The notes beneath the pieces were generated by a model. That model saw only the letters and a program-made list of their open reading frames with translations. It searched no databases and was not told the origin of the DNA. Positions 1 to 9,233 of a stretch of DNA of 64,000 bases are shown piece after piece. Position 1 is the first letter of the stretch. The number at the start of each line of letters is the position of its first letter. The position numbers were made by a program, and so were the translations under genes. Origin of the DNA: Nesterenkonia sp. Act20 (lineage in GTDB: Bacteria; Actinomycetota; Actinomycetes; Actinomycetales; Micrococcaceae); contig NZ_JADPQH010000001.1 in assembly GCF_019173455.1 (NCBI RefSeq), forward strand, positions 248,001 through 312,000, written 5' to 3'.

Positions 1-63
1 CCGGTGGCCGACTTGGATGCCAGCGAGCGTGGTGCCGGCGGCTTCGGCTCCACCGGGCGATAG
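1..63 (+). CDS. dut: dUTP diphosphatase, C-terminal end (partial)
   Basis: Only the last 20 residues are in the window. They read PVADLDASERGAGGFGSTGR and then a TAG stop. The RGxGGFGSTG block is the C-terminal motif 5 of trimeric dUTPases, which closes over the active site and binds the dUTP phosphates. The enzyme hydrolyses dUTP to dUMP and pyrophosphate, keeping uracil out of DNA and feeding dTMP synthesis. A DUF3710 gene follows 30 bp downstream on the same strand, the usual actinobacterial neighbour of dut, which supports the call from so short a fragment. Confidence 0.85.
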   Translation, partial: PVADLDASERGAGGFGSTGR

Positions 64-93
64 ACCAGCCGAGAACCTACCAGGAGGACAGGC

Positions 94-855
94 ATGCTCT
101 TCGGCAAGAAGAAGACAGCATCGAACGACGCGACCGAAGAGGTCAGCGCACCCATGGACACAGCGACGGACGCACCAGATGCTGCCGCCCCTCCGGCGGC
201 GTCCTCGGAGGAGTCGAATGCGAGCACGGCCGAGCTGCACGGGCCCCGGGACTTCAGCGAGATCGAGTCGAAGAAGGGCTACCTCGACTTCGGTTCACTG
301 CTGATTCCGGCGGCGAAGAACCAGCAGGTGCGTCTGGACATCGACCAGAAGACCAAGCGCGTCGTCGCGCTGACCATCATGGTCGAGCAGGCGAGCATTC
401 AGGTTCAGCCCTTCTCCGCTCCGAAGTCCGGTGGCACCTGGAACGAGGTGCTCGAGCAGATCCAGGACTCCGTGATCAAGCAGAACGGCAAGGTCAAGCA
501 GGTCGACGGTCGCTTCGGCAAGGAGCTCGCCGCCCGTGTGCCGACGGTTCTCAAGGATGGGCGCAAGGGCTGGCGCGTGGCGCGCTTCATCGGATTCGAG
601 GGCCAGCGCTGGTTCCTTCGCGGCGTCGTGGGAGGCCGCGGAGCGATCGACGCCTCCGCCGCCCGGGCAGTGGAGGAGCTCTTCTCCAAGATCGTCGTGG
701 TCCGCGGCGACGATCCGCTGCCTCCGCGCGAGCTTCTCCGGCTTCAGCCCCCGGAAGGCGCCAAGCGGGTCGCCGTTCCGCGCAATCGGGCGCAGCGTCG
801 CGATGACGCTCCGAGTCCCAACCCTGCAGCAGCCCCGGTCAGCAATGACACCTGA
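94..855 (+). CDS. DUF3710 domain-containing protein
   Basis: The 253-residue protein begins MLFGKKK and has a low-complexity Ala/Glu/Ser-rich stretch to about residue 50. A compact domain follows (about 60-220) with the blocks GPRDFSEIE, LDFGSLLIP and RWFLRGVVGG. This is the pattern of the actinobacterial DUF3710 family as I know it, whose function is unknown. An AGGAGGA ribosome site at 82-88 fixes the ATG. The gene lies directly after dut and its 3' end overlaps the following DUF3159 gene by 11 bp, so translation of the pair is probably coupled. The basic C-terminal tail (RNRAQRRDD) is probably disordered. Confidence 0.85.
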   Translation: MLFGKKKTASNDATEEVSAPMDTATDAPDAAAPPAASSEESNASTAELHGPRDFSEIESKKGYLDFGSLLIPAAKNQQVRLDIDQKTKRVVALTIMVEQASIQVQPFSAPKSGGTWNEVLEQIQDSVIKQNGKVKQVDGRFGKELAARVPTVLKDGRKGWRVARFIGFEGQRWFLRGVVGGRGAIDASAARAVEELFSKIVVVRGDDPLPPRELLRLQPPEGAKRVAVPRNRAQRRDDAPSPNPAAAPVSNDT

Positions 856-1618
856 TTCGTCCGGGCAGCCCCGGTCACGCCAAGTCTCCCGGGATGGGGA
901 GATGCAGCTCAAGAGCGCCGCCGGGTCGCGGGTCAGGACCAGCTCTGACGGTTCCCTGGACGTGATGGCCTCGATCGGGGGAGTTCGCGGCCTCATCGAG
1001 AGCTCGCTGCCTTCGGTGGCCTTCCTGGTCGCCTTCCTGGTCACTGAGGACCTCCCGGCGTCACTGATCGGCTCCGTGGCCGTCGGCGTGGCGTTCGCTG
1101 TGGTGCGCCTGGTGCAGAAGGGCTCGCTGGTGCAGTCGTTGGCGGGACTCATCGGTATTCTGATCTGCGCATTCGTCGCCTATCGCTCTGGCGATGCGCG
1201 CGATTTCTACGCCTGGGGCTTCTTGATCAACGCCGGCTACCTGTTGGCCTTCCTGGTCTCGATCCTGGTCAGGTGGCCCTTCCTGGGCCTGCTCTTCGGC
1301 ATCGTGCGGGGAGAGGCGTTCGAATGGCGCAAGGACCCGGTGCGTCGTCGTCGGTATGCGCTGGCCACCTGGATCCTGCTCGCGGTCCCTGGGCTGCGCC
1401 TGCTGGTGCAGATCCCGCTGTACCTGGCCGACGACGTCGCAGGACTCGGCACCGCCCGCCTCGTCATGGGCATCCCGCTCTACGCACTGGCGCTCTGGGT
1501 CGGATGGATGATCACCCGGCCCGCAGTTGCCCCGCCCGCCGGGCCGGGCGAGTCCGCCGCGAATGCCGAGTCCACCGAGCCCGCAGCTGAGTGGCCGCGC
1601 ACCGAGGGGAACAGCTGA
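845..1618 (+). CDS. DUF3159 family integral membrane protein
   Basis: The 257-residue protein has a polar N-terminus (about 45 residues) and then several hydrophobic segments: SLPSVAFLVAFLVT, LIGSVAVGVAFAVVRL, QSLAGLIGILICAFVAY, AGYLLAFLVSILV, TWILLAVPGLRLLV and MGIPLYALALWVGWMI. The phrases GGVRGLIE and GDARDFYAWGFLINAGY are characteristic of DUF3159, an actinobacterial membrane family of unknown role usually found near dut and DUF3710. The start is uncertain. ATG 845 overlaps the upstream gene but lacks a clear ribosome site, while the in-frame ATG at 902 has GGGA about 7 nt upstream. The C-terminal 30 residues are Pro/Ala/Glu-rich and probably cytosolic. Confidence 0.82.
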   Translation: MTPDSSGQPRSRQVSRDGEMQLKSAAGSRVRTSSDGSLDVMASIGGVRGLIESSLPSVAFLVAFLVTEDLPASLIGSVAVGVAFAVVRLVQKGSLVQSLAGLIGILICAFVAYRSGDARDFYAWGFLINAGYLLAFLVSILVRWPFLGLLFGIVRGEAFEWRKDPVRRRRYALATWILLAVPGLRLLVQIPLYLADDVAGLGTARLVMGIPLYALALWVGWMITRPAVAPPAGPGESAANAESTEPAAEWPRTEGNS

Positions 1619-1625
1619 GGCATCC

Positions 1626-3134
1626 ATGACGCAAACACTGACGCTTGACATCGGTCCTATGGCGCACGGCGGCCACTGTGTGGCCCGACACGAGGGCAGA
1701 GTCGTCTTTGTGCGCCACGCCATCCCCGGAGAGACGGTCCGCGCGCGCGTGACCGAAGGTGGGCCCGGGGCCAAGTACTGGCGTGCCGACGTCGTCGAGG
1801 TGCTGAGTCCCGCGGACTATCGACGCCGGCATATCTGGAAACTCGCGGACTCCCTGCGCGCCCACGAGAACGATCGTCTGCCCGTTGGCGGGGCTGAGTT
1901 CGGGCATATCACGGATCAGCATCAGCGTCGGCTCAAGGCGCAGGTCTTCCGAGACACGGTGCAGCGCATCGGCGGCTTCTCCATCCATGATCAGCACCTG
2001 AAGCTGGCGACCGGTGACGGAGAGCTGCATGTGGAGGATGTCCTCTCCGAAGGCCCCTATCACGGGCTGCACTGGCGAACTCGGGTGAGCTTCGCGGTGA
2101 GTGCCGAGGGTGCGCTCAGCATGAAGCCGCACCGCAGCAACGAGCTGATCGAGCTGCGCGGCATGCCGCTCGCCGTGGACTCGATCCACGAGAGCGCAAT
2201 CTTCGGGTGGAGCTTTCTCGGCGCCGAGCGCGTGGACGCGGTCGCCGCGGCGGCCGGTGCCGAGGTGACCCTGCTGGTCCAGGCCCGCGCCGGACTCCCC
2301 GATGCCCAGCGCGAGGACCTCTGCTCGAGGCTTCTTCAGCTGCACCACCGGGAGCCGGGAATCGCCAACGTCGTGCTGGTCACCCCTGAGCCTGAGCCGA
2401 CCCCCGCCCGCGGCCGCGGGCGAAGCACCCCGGGCCGCCGGGGACGCGGCGGAAGAGCGCGCCCCGCCACCGACCAGGGTGCGTCGACGGATCCAAGCCC
2501 CGCGGCCCCGCGCCGGGCCAGCTACGCGGTCATCGCCGGAGCCCGAACGATCACCGAGCCGCTTCCGCTGGGTGGGCCGCAGGGCACGACCTCCACGGTC
2601 CAGGTTCAGCCCGAGGACTTCTGGCAGATCCACCGCAACGCCCCGTCGGCACTGGTGTCCGCGGTCCATGCCATGGCAGACGTGCCGGCAGGAGCCCGTG
2701 TGGCTGACCTCTACGCCGGTGCCGGGCTGTTCACGGCCTGGGCCGCGCAGCTCGCCGGGGAGACGGGCTCGGTGCTCAGCGTGGAGGGTGCGCCAGGGTC
2801 AAGCCGCAGCGCGCAGGCGCTGTTCGCGCAGACGCCCCACGTCGAGGTCATCCAGTCCTCGGTGGAGCGCGTGGGCGAGCGGCTTCGTGACCGGGACGTC
2901 ATCGTCCTCGATCCCCCGCGGGCCGGTGCAGGGGAGCAGGTGGTCGCCTCCCTGGACGCCACGGCTGCCCGGGAGATCCTCTATGTCTCCTGCGAGCCGT
3001 CCTCCTTCGCCCGGGATGCGAAATCTCTGTTGGCCCGCGGATGGAAGCTGGGAGACCTGCGGGTCTTCGACCTGTACCCGAACACCCACCATATGGAGTC
3101 GGTCGCGCTGTTCACCCGGTCTCGCCGCAGGTGA
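1626..3134 (+). CDS. TRAM-domain class I SAM-dependent RNA methyltransferase (TrmA/RlmD-like)
   Basis: The 502-residue protein has an N-terminal TRAM-like beta-barrel (about 1-60: DIGPMAHGGHCVARHEGRVV, then VRHAIPGE). A C-terminal Rossmann methyltransferase follows, with SAM motif ADLYAGAGLFTAWAA (about 360), DPPRAGAGEQV (about 430), the catalytic-loop phrase YVSCEPSSFARD (about 455, Cys nucleophile candidate) and the terminal YPNTHHMESVALF typical of uracil-5 methyltransferases. I see no N-terminal CxxxxxCxxC iron-sulfur cluster as in RlmD. Residues about 256-300 form an unusual Arg/Gly/Pro-rich insertion. The likely reaction is m5U formation in rRNA or tRNA; the exact target cannot be read from sequence. 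It lies between DUF3159 and aconitase. Confidence 0.85.
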   Translation: MTQTLTLDIGPMAHGGHCVARHEGRVVFVRHAIPGETVRARVTEGGPGAKYWRADVVEVLSPADYRRRHIWKLADSLRAHENDRLPVGGAEFGHITDQHQRRLKAQVFRDTVQRIGGFSIHDQHLKLATGDGELHVEDVLSEGPYHGLHWRTRVSFAVSAEGALSMKPHRSNELIELRGMPLAVDSIHESAIFGWSFLGAERVDAVAAAAGAEVTLLVQARAGLPDAQREDLCSRLLQLHHREPGIANVVLVTPEPEPTPARGRGRSTPGRRGRGGRARPATDQGASTDPSPAAPRRASYAVIAGARTITEPLPLGGPQGTTSTVQVQPEDFWQIHRNAPSALVSAVHAMADVPAGARVADLYAGAGLFTAWAAQLAGETGSVLSVEGAPGSSRSAQALFAQTPHVEVIQSSVERVGERLRDRDVIVLDPPRAGAGEQVVASLDATAAREILYVSCEPSSFARDAKSLLARGWKLGDLRVFDLYPNTHHMESVALFTRSRRR

Positions 3135-3204
3135 ACAGCCCGGGCGCGGCTGCTCGGCGTCAGGACTGCGCCGACATGACGGGCTTCACAGAAATCTGAA
3201 AGAG

Positions 3205-3210
3205 TAGAAT
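3205..3210 (+). promoter_or_regulatory. Putative -10 box upstream of acnA
   Basis: TAGAAT fits the actinobacterial -10 consensus TANNNT and lies about 73 bp before the acnA start in the 148-bp gap after the methyltransferase gene. No good -35 is present; TTCACA at 3185-3190 leaves only 14 bp. It is the best promoter candidate in this gap, and no more than that. Confidence 0.35.
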
Positions 3211-3282
3211 GTAACCCGATTCATCGGCCCGGATATTGACCTGTCCGGGACGGCACGACTGGCAACTACAGAGGAGTCCCGC

Positions 3283-6099
3283 GTGAAAAATGTGGACAGC
3301 TATGGGGCCAAGGGCGCACTCAGCGTCGATGGCACCGACTACGAAATCTTCCGACTCAATGCTGTGGACGGGGCCGAGACCCTTCCCTACAGCCTGAAGG
3401 TCCTGCTGGAGAATCTCCTCCGCACCGAAGACGGCGCGAATGTGACCGAGGAGCACATCAAGGCCCTCGCACAGTGGGATGAGAATGCTCAGCCGGACAC
3501 CGAGATTCAGTTCACCCCCGGGCGTGTGCTGATGCAGGACTTCACCGGCGTCCCCTGCGTCGTGGACCTGGCGACCATGCGTGAGGCAGTGAAGGAGCTC
3601 GGCGGCAAGCCTGAGCAGATCAATCCGCTGGCTCCGGCCGAGATGGTCATCGACCATTCGGTGCAGATCGACTCCTTCGGCAATTCCGACTCCATGGAAC
3701 GCAATATGGACATCGAGTACCAGCGCAATGGCGAGCGGTACCAGTTCCTGCGCTGGGGTCAGACTGCCTTCGACGACTTCAAGGTCGTCCCCCCGGGCAT
3801 GGGCATCGTCCACCAGGTCAATATCGAGAACCTGGCGCGCACCATCATGACCCGAGAGGTCGACGGCGCGCTGCGTGCCTACCCTGACACCTGCGTGGGC
3901 ACTGACTCGCACACCACCATGGAGAACGGCCTGGGTGTCCTGGGCTGGGGCGTGGGTGGGATCGAGGCCGAGGCCGCGATGCTCGGCCAGCCGATCTCCA
4001 TGCTGATTCCCCGCGTGGTCGGCTTCAAGCTCAGCGGTTCCATCCCCGCCGGCGCCACGGCGACCGACGTGGTGCTCACCATCACCGAGATGCTGCGCGA
4101 GCACGGCGTCGTCGGCAAGTTTGTCGAGTTCTACGGCGAAGGTGTGGCGGCTGTGCCGCTGGCCAATCGCGCCACAATCGGCAACATGTCCCCGGAGTTC
4201 GGCTCCACTGCGGCGATGTTCCCGATCGACCAGGTCACCATGGATTACCTGCGCCTGACCGGTCGCACCGAGGACCAGCTCGCACTGGTGGAGGCCTATG
4301 CCAAGGAACAGGGCATGTGGCACGATCCCTCCCGCGAGCTGCGCTTCTCCGAGTACATGGAGCTCGACCTCTCCACCGTGGTGCCTTCGATCGCCGGGCC
4401 GAAGCGTCCGCAGGACCGGATCGAGCTGACCGACGCCAAGCAGCAGTTCCGCAAGGACATCCACAACTACGCAGAGGCCTCGCAGCCCAACGGGCATGTC
4501 GATGAGACCTCCGAGGAGTCCTTCCCGGCCTCCGACGCGCCCTCGCACTCGGCGACGGAAGAACAGTCCGCGTCCGATAAGCCGCGGGAGACCTCCGACG
4601 CGCACGCCAATGGTCGCCCGTCGAATCCGACGCCGGTCTCGATGCCCGATGGACGGGAGTTTGAGCTGGATCACGGGGCAGTCTCCATCGCTTCGATCAC
4701 CTCCTGCACCAACACCTCCAACCCCAACGTGATGCTCGCCGCCGGTGTGCTGGCGCGCAACGCTGTGGAGAAGGGCCTTGCCAGCAAGCCGTGGGTCAAG
4801 ACCTCGCTCGCTCCGGGTTCGAAGGTGGTCACCGACTACTACGAGAAGTCCGGACTGACCGAGTACCTCGAGAAGATCGGCTTCTACCTGGTGGGCTATG
4901 GCTGCACCACCTGCATCGGCAACTCGGGTCCGCTGGAGGAGGAGATCTCGCAGAAGATCCAGGAGCAGGACCTCGCGGTCACCTCGGTGCTCTCCGGAAA
5001 CCGCAACTTCGAGGGGCGCATCAACCCCGATGTGAAGATGAACTACCTGGCCTCCCCGCCGCTGGTGGTGGCCTACGCGCTGGCCGGCACGATGGACTTC
5101 GACTTCGAGAACGAGCCCTTGGGCCAGGACGGCGACGGCAAGGACATCTACCTCGCCGATATCTGGCCGGACCCCATGGAGGTCGAGAAGATCATCGAGG
5201 AGTCGATCGACACCGAGATGTTCACCTCCAAGTACGCGACGGTCTTCGACGGAGACCACCGCTGGCAGGAGCTGGAGACCCCGGAAGGCTCCACCTTCGC
5301 CTGGGACGAGAAGTCAACGTACGTGCGCAAGCCCCCCTACTTCGAGGGCATGACGCTGGAACCCGACGCGGTCACTGACATCGAGGGCGCCCGGGTGCTG
5401 CTCAAGCTCGGCGATTCGGTCACCACGGACCACATCTCCCCGGCCGGCTCCTTCAAGTCCGACACCCCCGCCGGAAGGTACCTGCTGGAGAACGGGGTGG
5501 AGCGCAAGAACTTCAACTCCTACGGCTCCCGTCGAGGCAACCACGAGGTCATGATCCGCGGCACGTTCGCGAACATCCGCATCAAGAACGAGCTCCTCGA
5601 CGGCGTGGAGGGCGGTTATACCCGCGACTTCACCCAGGAAGGCGCCCCGCAGGAGGCCGTCTACGACGCGGCGATGAACTACCAGGAGGCGGGCACCCCG
5701 CTGGTGGTCCTGGGAGGCAAGGAGTACGGCTCAGGGTCTTCGCGCGACTGGGCCGCCAAGGGCACCAGCCTGCTCGGTGTGAAGGCGGTCATCACCCAGT
5801 CCTTCGAGCGGATTCACCGTTCGAACCTGATCGGCATGGGTGTGCTGCCGCTGCAGTTCCCCGAGGGTGAGTCAGCCGAGACGCTGGGTCTGGACGGCTT
5901 CGAGACCTACTCGATCTCCGGCGTGACCGAGCTCAACGAGGGCACCACGCCGAAGACCGTGAAGGTCACTGCGGTCAAGGACAACGGTGATGAGGTCAGC
6001 TTCGACGCCGACGTGCGCATCGACACTCCCGGCGAGGCCGACTACTACCGCAACGGCGGCATCCTGCAGTATGTGCTGCGTCAGCTTGCCAGGCAGTAG
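3283..6099 (+). CDS. acnA: Aconitate hydratase A
   Basis: This [4Fe-4S] enzyme of the TCA cycle interconverts citrate and isocitrate in the cytosol. The 938-residue product has the three cluster cysteines at 475 (SCTNTSNPN) and 541/544 (GCTTCIG). It also has the N-terminal catalytic blocks [22 protein letters not shown] and, in the swivel domain, [15 protein letters not shown]. The start is GTG 3283, chosen because GAGGAG at 3271-3276 is correctly spaced. It is longer than the usual 890-900 residues because of an acidic Ser/Glu/Asp-rich insertion at about 404-448 containing [11 protein letters not shown] strong hairpin terminator follows the stop. Confidence 0.97.
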   Translation: MKNVDSYGAKGALSVDGTDYEIFRLNAVDGAETLPYSLKVLLENLLRTEDGANVTEEHIKALAQWDENAQPDTEIQFTPGRVLMQDFTGVPCVVDLATMREAVKELGGKPEQINPLAPAEMVIDHSVQIDSFGNSDSMERNMDIEYQRNGERYQFLRWGQTAFDDFKVVPPGMGIVHQVNIENLARTIMTREVDGALRAYPDTCVGTDSHTTMENGLGVLGWGVGGIEAEAAMLGQPISMLIPRVVGFKLSGSIPAGATATDVVLTITEMLREHGVVGKFVEFYGEGVAAVPLANRATIGNMSPEFGSTAAMFPIDQVTMDYLRLTGRTEDQLALVEAYAKEQGMWHDPSRELRFSEYMELDLSTVVPSIAGPKRPQDRIELTDAKQQFRKDIHNYAEASQPNGHVDETSEESFPASDAPSHSATEEQSASDKPRETSDAHANGRPSNPTPVSMPDGREFELDHGAVSIASITSCTNTSNPNVMLAAGVLARNAVEKGLASKPWVKTSLAPGSKVVTDYYEKSGLTEYLEKIGFYLVGYGCTTCIGNSGPLEEEISQKIQEQDLAVTSVLSGNRNFEGRINPDVKMNYLASPPLVVAYALAGTMDFDFENEPLGQDGDGKDIYLADIWPDPMEVEKIIEESIDTEMFTSKYATVFDGDHRWQELETPEGSTFAWDEKSTYVRKPPYFEGMTLEPDAVTDIEGARVLLKLGDSVTTDHISPAGSFKSDTPAGRYLLENGVERKNFNSYGSRRGNHEVMIRGTFANIRIKNELLDGVEGGYTRDFTQEGAPQEAVYDAAMNYQEAGTPLVVLGGKEYGSGSSRDWAAKGTSLLGVKAVITQSFERIHRSNLIGMGVLPLQFPEGESAETLGLDGFETYSISGVTELNEGTTPKTVKVTAVKDNGDEVSFDADVRIDTPGEADYYRNGGILQYVLRQLARQ

Positions 6100-6140
6100 A
6101 GCAGCTGAGCCCGGGCGTCTCTTCGCCTGAGCGGCTCTGT

Positions 6141-6184
6141 GAGGAAGGGGCGCCTCGACCTGTTGGTCGGGGCGCCCCTTCCTC
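6141..6184 (+). terminator. Rho-independent-like terminator after acnA
   Basis: A perfect 14-bp outer stem (6141-6154 with 6171-6184: GAGGAAGGGGCGCC and its complement) continues into a six-pair inner stem (one G-T pair) closed by a TGTT tetraloop. The U-tract after it is poor, as is common in high-GC Actinobacteria. It separates acnA from dxs. Confidence 0.8.
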
Positions 6185-6194
6185 TGTCTCACCT

Positions 6195-6230
6195 TGCGCC
6201 TCATCGTGCGTCTCATCGTGCGCCTCACCC
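6195..6230 (+). repeat. 12-bp imperfect tandem repeat, three copies
   Basis: Three adjacent 12-mers of the form (G/T)TGCG(C/T)CTCA(T/C)C occupy the space between the acnA terminator and the dxs promoter: TTGCGCCTCATC, GTGCGTCTCATC, GTGCGCCTCACC. The function is unknown, and simple slippage is possible. Confidence 0.6.
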
Positions 6231-6277
6231 CCGCGTCACGCGCCCAGGGGCACCGGGGCGGAGCGGGCCGCGCGAGG

Positions 6278-6283
6278 TAGACT
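6278..6283 (+). promoter_or_regulatory. -10 box of dxs; transcript predicted leaderless
   Basis: TAGACT is followed by 6 nt and then the ATG of dxs at 6290. Transcription from this box would start at or next to the initiator codon, and no Shine-Dalgarno sequence is seen, so a leaderless mRNA is predicted. Confidence 0.65.
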
Positions 6284-6289
6284 CGATCC

Positions 6290-8293
6290 ATGAGTATTCT
6301 GCAGACCATCACGTCTCCGCAGGAGCTGTCCAAGCTCACCGACGAGCAGATGGAGAGGCTCTCCGCGGAGATTCGGCAGTTCCTCATCGCCAATGTCTCC
6401 AAGACCGGCGGGCACATGGGGCCGAACCTCGGCGTGGTCGAGCTGACGCTGGCGATCCACCGCGTCTTCGACTCACCACGTGACTCGATCATCTTCGACA
6501 CCGGCCACCAGTCCTATGTGCACAAGCTGCTCACCGGGCGCCAGGACTTCTCCACCCTGCGACAGGCAGGCGGGATCGCCGGCTATCCCGATCGCTCCGA
6601 GTCGGTGCACGACATCGTGGAGTCCTCCCATGCCTCCTCCTCCCTCTCCTGGGCAGATGGAATCTCCAAGGCCCGAGTGCTGGCGGGGGAGAGCGACCGC
6701 TGCGTCATCCCGGTGATCGGGGACGGTGCGCTGACCGGCGGCATGGCATGGGAGGCGCTGAACAACATCGCTGCGGACAAGAACCGCCGAGTCGTCATCG
6801 TGGTCAACGACAACGGCCGCTCCTACGCCCCGACCGTGGGCGGGCTGGCGAACCAGCTCGGCCGGCTGCGGCGCGGGTTCTTGGACAAGGTCCGCACACA
6901 CCGCACCTATGAGACTGTTCTGGACGGGACCAAGCACAGGCTGCAGAACGGCGGGCCGGTCGGCCAGATGGTCTACCGCAGCCTGCATGCGGCGAAGAAG
7001 GGCGCCAAAGACTTCTGGGCTCCTCAGGGGCTCTTCGAGGATCTCGGTATGAAGTACATCGGCCCGGTGGACGGTCACGACCAGGGTGCGTTGGAAGAGG
7101 CCCTCACGGACGCGAAGAACTATGGTGGTCCGGTGATCGTGCATGCGCTGACCGAGAAGGGCCGCGGATATGCCCCGGCCCGGGCTGATGAGAACGACCA
7201 GTTCCACGCCGTCGGGGTGATCGATCCCGAGACCGGGGAGCCGGTGCACCGCGGGGGAGCCCGGTCCTGGACCTCCGTCTTCGAGGAGGAGATCACCGCG
7301 ATCGCCGACGAGCGGGAGGACATCGTGGCGCTGACCGGTGCCATGACGATCCCCGTGGGGCTCCGCAGCCTGGCGCAGAAGCACCCTGAACGGGTCTTCG
7401 ACGTCGGCATCGCCGAGCAGCACGCACTGACCTCTGCGGCAGGTCTCGCCTTCGGCGGGCTCCACCCGGTCGTGGCGATCTATGCCACCTTCCTCAATCG
7501 AGCCTTCGACCAGCTGCTGATGGATGTCGCGCTGCACCGAGCCGGTGTCACGGTGGTCCTGGACCGGGCAGGTGTCACGGGGCCCGACGGGCCCAGTCAC
7601 CACGGCATGTGGGATCTTTCGCTGCTGCAGATCGTGCCCGGCCTGCAGATCGCCGCTCCCCGTGACTCCACCCGGCTGCGGGAGGAGCTCCGAGAAGCCG
7701 TCGCGGTCAACGACGCTCCCACTGTGCTGCGCTTCTCCAAGGGCTCGGTCAATGGAGAGATCGAGGCGCTCGAGCGCCTCGAGGACGGCGTGGACGTGCT
7801 GTGGCGCCCCACGACCAGCTCCGAGGCCGAGACGGCGTACTCCCACGACGTGCTCATCGTCTCTGTGGGCACGATGGCCGAGCTCTCCCTCGATGTCGCC
7901 CAGCGGCTCGCCGATCAGGGCATCAGCGCCACCGTCGTGGACCCGCGCTGGGTGCTTCCTGTTCCGGAGTCCGTGGTCTCCCTGGCTGCACGGCATCGCA
8001 CCGTCATCTGCATCGAAGATGGGGTCAAGGCCGGCGGCGTCGGATCACGCATTCGGCAGTCCATGCGTGAGGCCGGAGTGGACACCGGTCTGAACGAAGT
8101 AGGTCTTCCGGTGGAGTTCCTCGCCCACGGCAGCCGCAGCGAGGTGCTGGCGCGCGTCGGACTGACCGCGCAGCAGATCACCCAGGACGCCGTGGGCCAG
8201 GTGCTCGGCACCAAGGTGCCCTACGCACGTCCGCTGCCCGGTGAGACATTCCCCACCGGTCAGATCCCCAGTCTCCGCATCCGAAAGGCCTGA
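6290..8293 (+). CDS. dxs: 1-deoxy-D-xylulose-5-phosphate synthase
   Basis: The 667-residue thiamine-diphosphate enzyme condenses pyruvate and glyceraldehyde 3-phosphate, the first step of the MEP isoprenoid pathway. Visible motifs are the N-terminal [13 protein letters not shown] with catalytic-type His, and the ThDP signature from [15 protein letters not shown] (about 144) to VVNDN. The transketolase-like pyrimidine domain contains [17 protein letters not shown] and [20 protein letters not shown]-terminal domain follows. Length is near the family norm (about 620-650). ATG 6290 lies just after a TAGACT -10 box. A WGR-like gene begins 2 bp after the stop and is probably cotranscribed. Confidence 0.96.
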   Translation: MSILQTITSPQELSKLTDEQMERLSAEIRQFLIANVSKTGGHMGPNLGVVELTLAIHRVFDSPRDSIIFDTGHQSYVHKLLTGRQDFSTLRQAGGIAGYPDRSESVHDIVESSHASSSLSWADGISKARVLAGESDRCVIPVIGDGALTGGMAWEALNNIAADKNRRVVIVVNDNGRSYAPTVGGLANQLGRLRRGFLDKVRTHRTYETVLDGTKHRLQNGGPVGQMVYRSLHAAKKGAKDFWAPQGLFEDLGMKYIGPVDGHDQGALEEALTDAKNYGGPVIVHALTEKGRGYAPARADENDQFHAVGVIDPETGEPVHRGGARSWTSVFEEEITAIADEREDIVALTGAMTIPVGLRSLAQKHPERVFDVGIAEQHALTSAAGLAFGGLHPVVAIYATFLNRAFDQLLMDVALHRAGVTVVLDRAGVTGPDGPSHHGMWDLSLLQIVPGLQIAAPRDSTRLREELREAVAVNDAPTVLRFSKGSVNGEIEALERLEDGVDVLWRPTTSSEAETAYSHDVLIVSVGTMAELSLDVAQRLADQGISATVVDPRWVLPVPESVVSLAARHRTVICIEDGVKAGGVGSRIRQSMREAGVDTGLNEVGLPVEFLAHGSRSEVLARVGLTAQQITQDAVGQVLGTKVPYARPLPGETFPTGQIPSLRIRKA

Positions 8294-8295
8294 CC

Positions 8296-8787
8296 TTGCT
8301 CACCCTGTACCGCCGAGAAGAACAGACCTGGACCTACCGCGAAGCATGGTTCGACGAGACCGCGCAGGAGTTCGTCATCCACTACGGAGCGCTCGGCACC
8401 AATGGCAAGATCACCGCCGAGAAGGCAGGCTCCGAGGAAGCAGATCAGCTGCTGGAGAGCTTTCAGGCCCAGTGTCGCGAGGATGGCTTCGAGGAGGCTC
8501 CGGCGGAATCGCTCACCGAACTTCGACTGATCTATCCGCTGAAAGCGCGGCAGCCCAGCTCCTCTGAGGAGCGCAACGTCCAGACGGTGCATCGCGAGGT
8601 GCTCGCTGCGCTCGCCTGGCGTGGACTCGGCGCGGTCAGTGATCCCGAGGTGGAGACTCAGGAGAACGGACACGCCAGCGTGATGCGGTTCTCCACCCTG
8701 CACCAGGGCAAGGCCCGCGATGCTGTGAAGTCCGCAGTCCGCGGCTCAGATGTGCCCGCCTCGAAGGTGGAGCTTCGCCTCGGCTGA
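8296..8787 (+). CDS. WGR-like domain protein of unknown function
   Basis: The 163-residue protein has an N-terminal half resembling the small WGR fold, as seen beside PARP or MolR domains. It reads LYRREEQTWTYREAW, then FVIHYGALGTNGKITAEK, where HYGALGTNG stands where canonical members have W-G-R-(I/L)-G. The C-terminal half (about 75-163) is not one I recognise. The start is TTG 8296, 2 nt after the dxs stop, with GAAAGG at 8283-8288 as ribosome site, so it probably depends on dxs transcription. WGR domains are thought to bind nucleic acid ends, but nothing else here shows a DNA-repair role. The assignment is by residue pattern only. Confidence 0.6.
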   Translation: MLTLYRREEQTWTYREAWFDETAQEFVIHYGALGTNGKITAEKAGSEEADQLLESFQAQCREDGFEEAPAESLTELRLIYPLKARQPSSSEERNVQTVHREVLAALAWRGLGAVSDPEVETQENGHASVMRFSTLHQGKARDAVKSAVRGSDVPASKVELRLG

Positions 8788-8789
8788 GA

Positions 8790-9233
8790 CTATACCTTCA
8801 CGCGCACGGTGTCCCCGCTGATCTCAGCGGGGTAGCTCGCTAACGGCTCCTGAGCAGGCCCGCCCTCGGGCGCCCCGGTCTGCAGGTTGAACACCGAGCC
8901 GTGGCAGGGGCAGGCGTAGTGCTCCTGCTCGGCGGCCACTGCGCAGCCCTGATGCGTGCACACGACAGAGAAGGCATGGACCGTGGCCTCCTCGCTGCGG
9001 TGCAGCACGAGCTGAATCTCACCGACCGAGGCTTCACTGCTCGTGCCCACGGGCAGCTCCGCGGCAGGCAGCACGTCTGTCCAGGGCACGTCACTGGGCG
9101 GGGTCTCCACCGCCGGACTCGGGGGAGACGTGCTCTCGGGACTGCCGCAGCCGCTCAGCACCGCCGCCCCGGCGGCTGCGCCGAGCGCGGAGCTGTGCAG
9201 GAAGCTGCGGCGGCCGCAGGAGGCGTGAGTCAT
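8790..9233 (-). CDS. Rieske [2Fe-2S] lipoprotein, Tat-exported
   Basis: The 147-residue protein starts with a Tat-like signal (GRRSFLHSSALGAAAGAAVLSGC). A lipobox Cys near residue 29 suggests lipid anchoring outside the membrane. The Rieske ligands are Cys92/His94 (CTHQGC) and Cys108/His111 (CPCHGS). Cys97 and Cys110 can form the structural disulfide of high-potential Rieske proteins. A Pro/Ser-rich linker (about 30-50) separates the anchor from the domain. Its ATG overlaps the FadB stop by 4 bp (ATGA), so the two are translationally coupled. Its electron partner is unknown. It ends 2 bp from the convergent WGR-like gene. Confidence 0.88.
   Translation of the reverse strand: MTHASCGRRSFLHSSALGAAAGAAVLSGCGSPESTSPPSPAVETPPSDVPWTDVLPAAELPVGTSSEASVGEIQLVLHRSEEATVHAFSVVCTHQGCAVAAEQEHYACPCHGSVFNLQTGAPEGGPAQEPLASYPAEISGDTVRVKV

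Noticed and set aside
3160-5259. A 699-codon open frame on the minus strand opposite aconitase
   Set aside because: It is a by-product of high GC codon bias. The plus-strand AcnA has all cluster cysteines, and the minus frame shows no recognisable domain.
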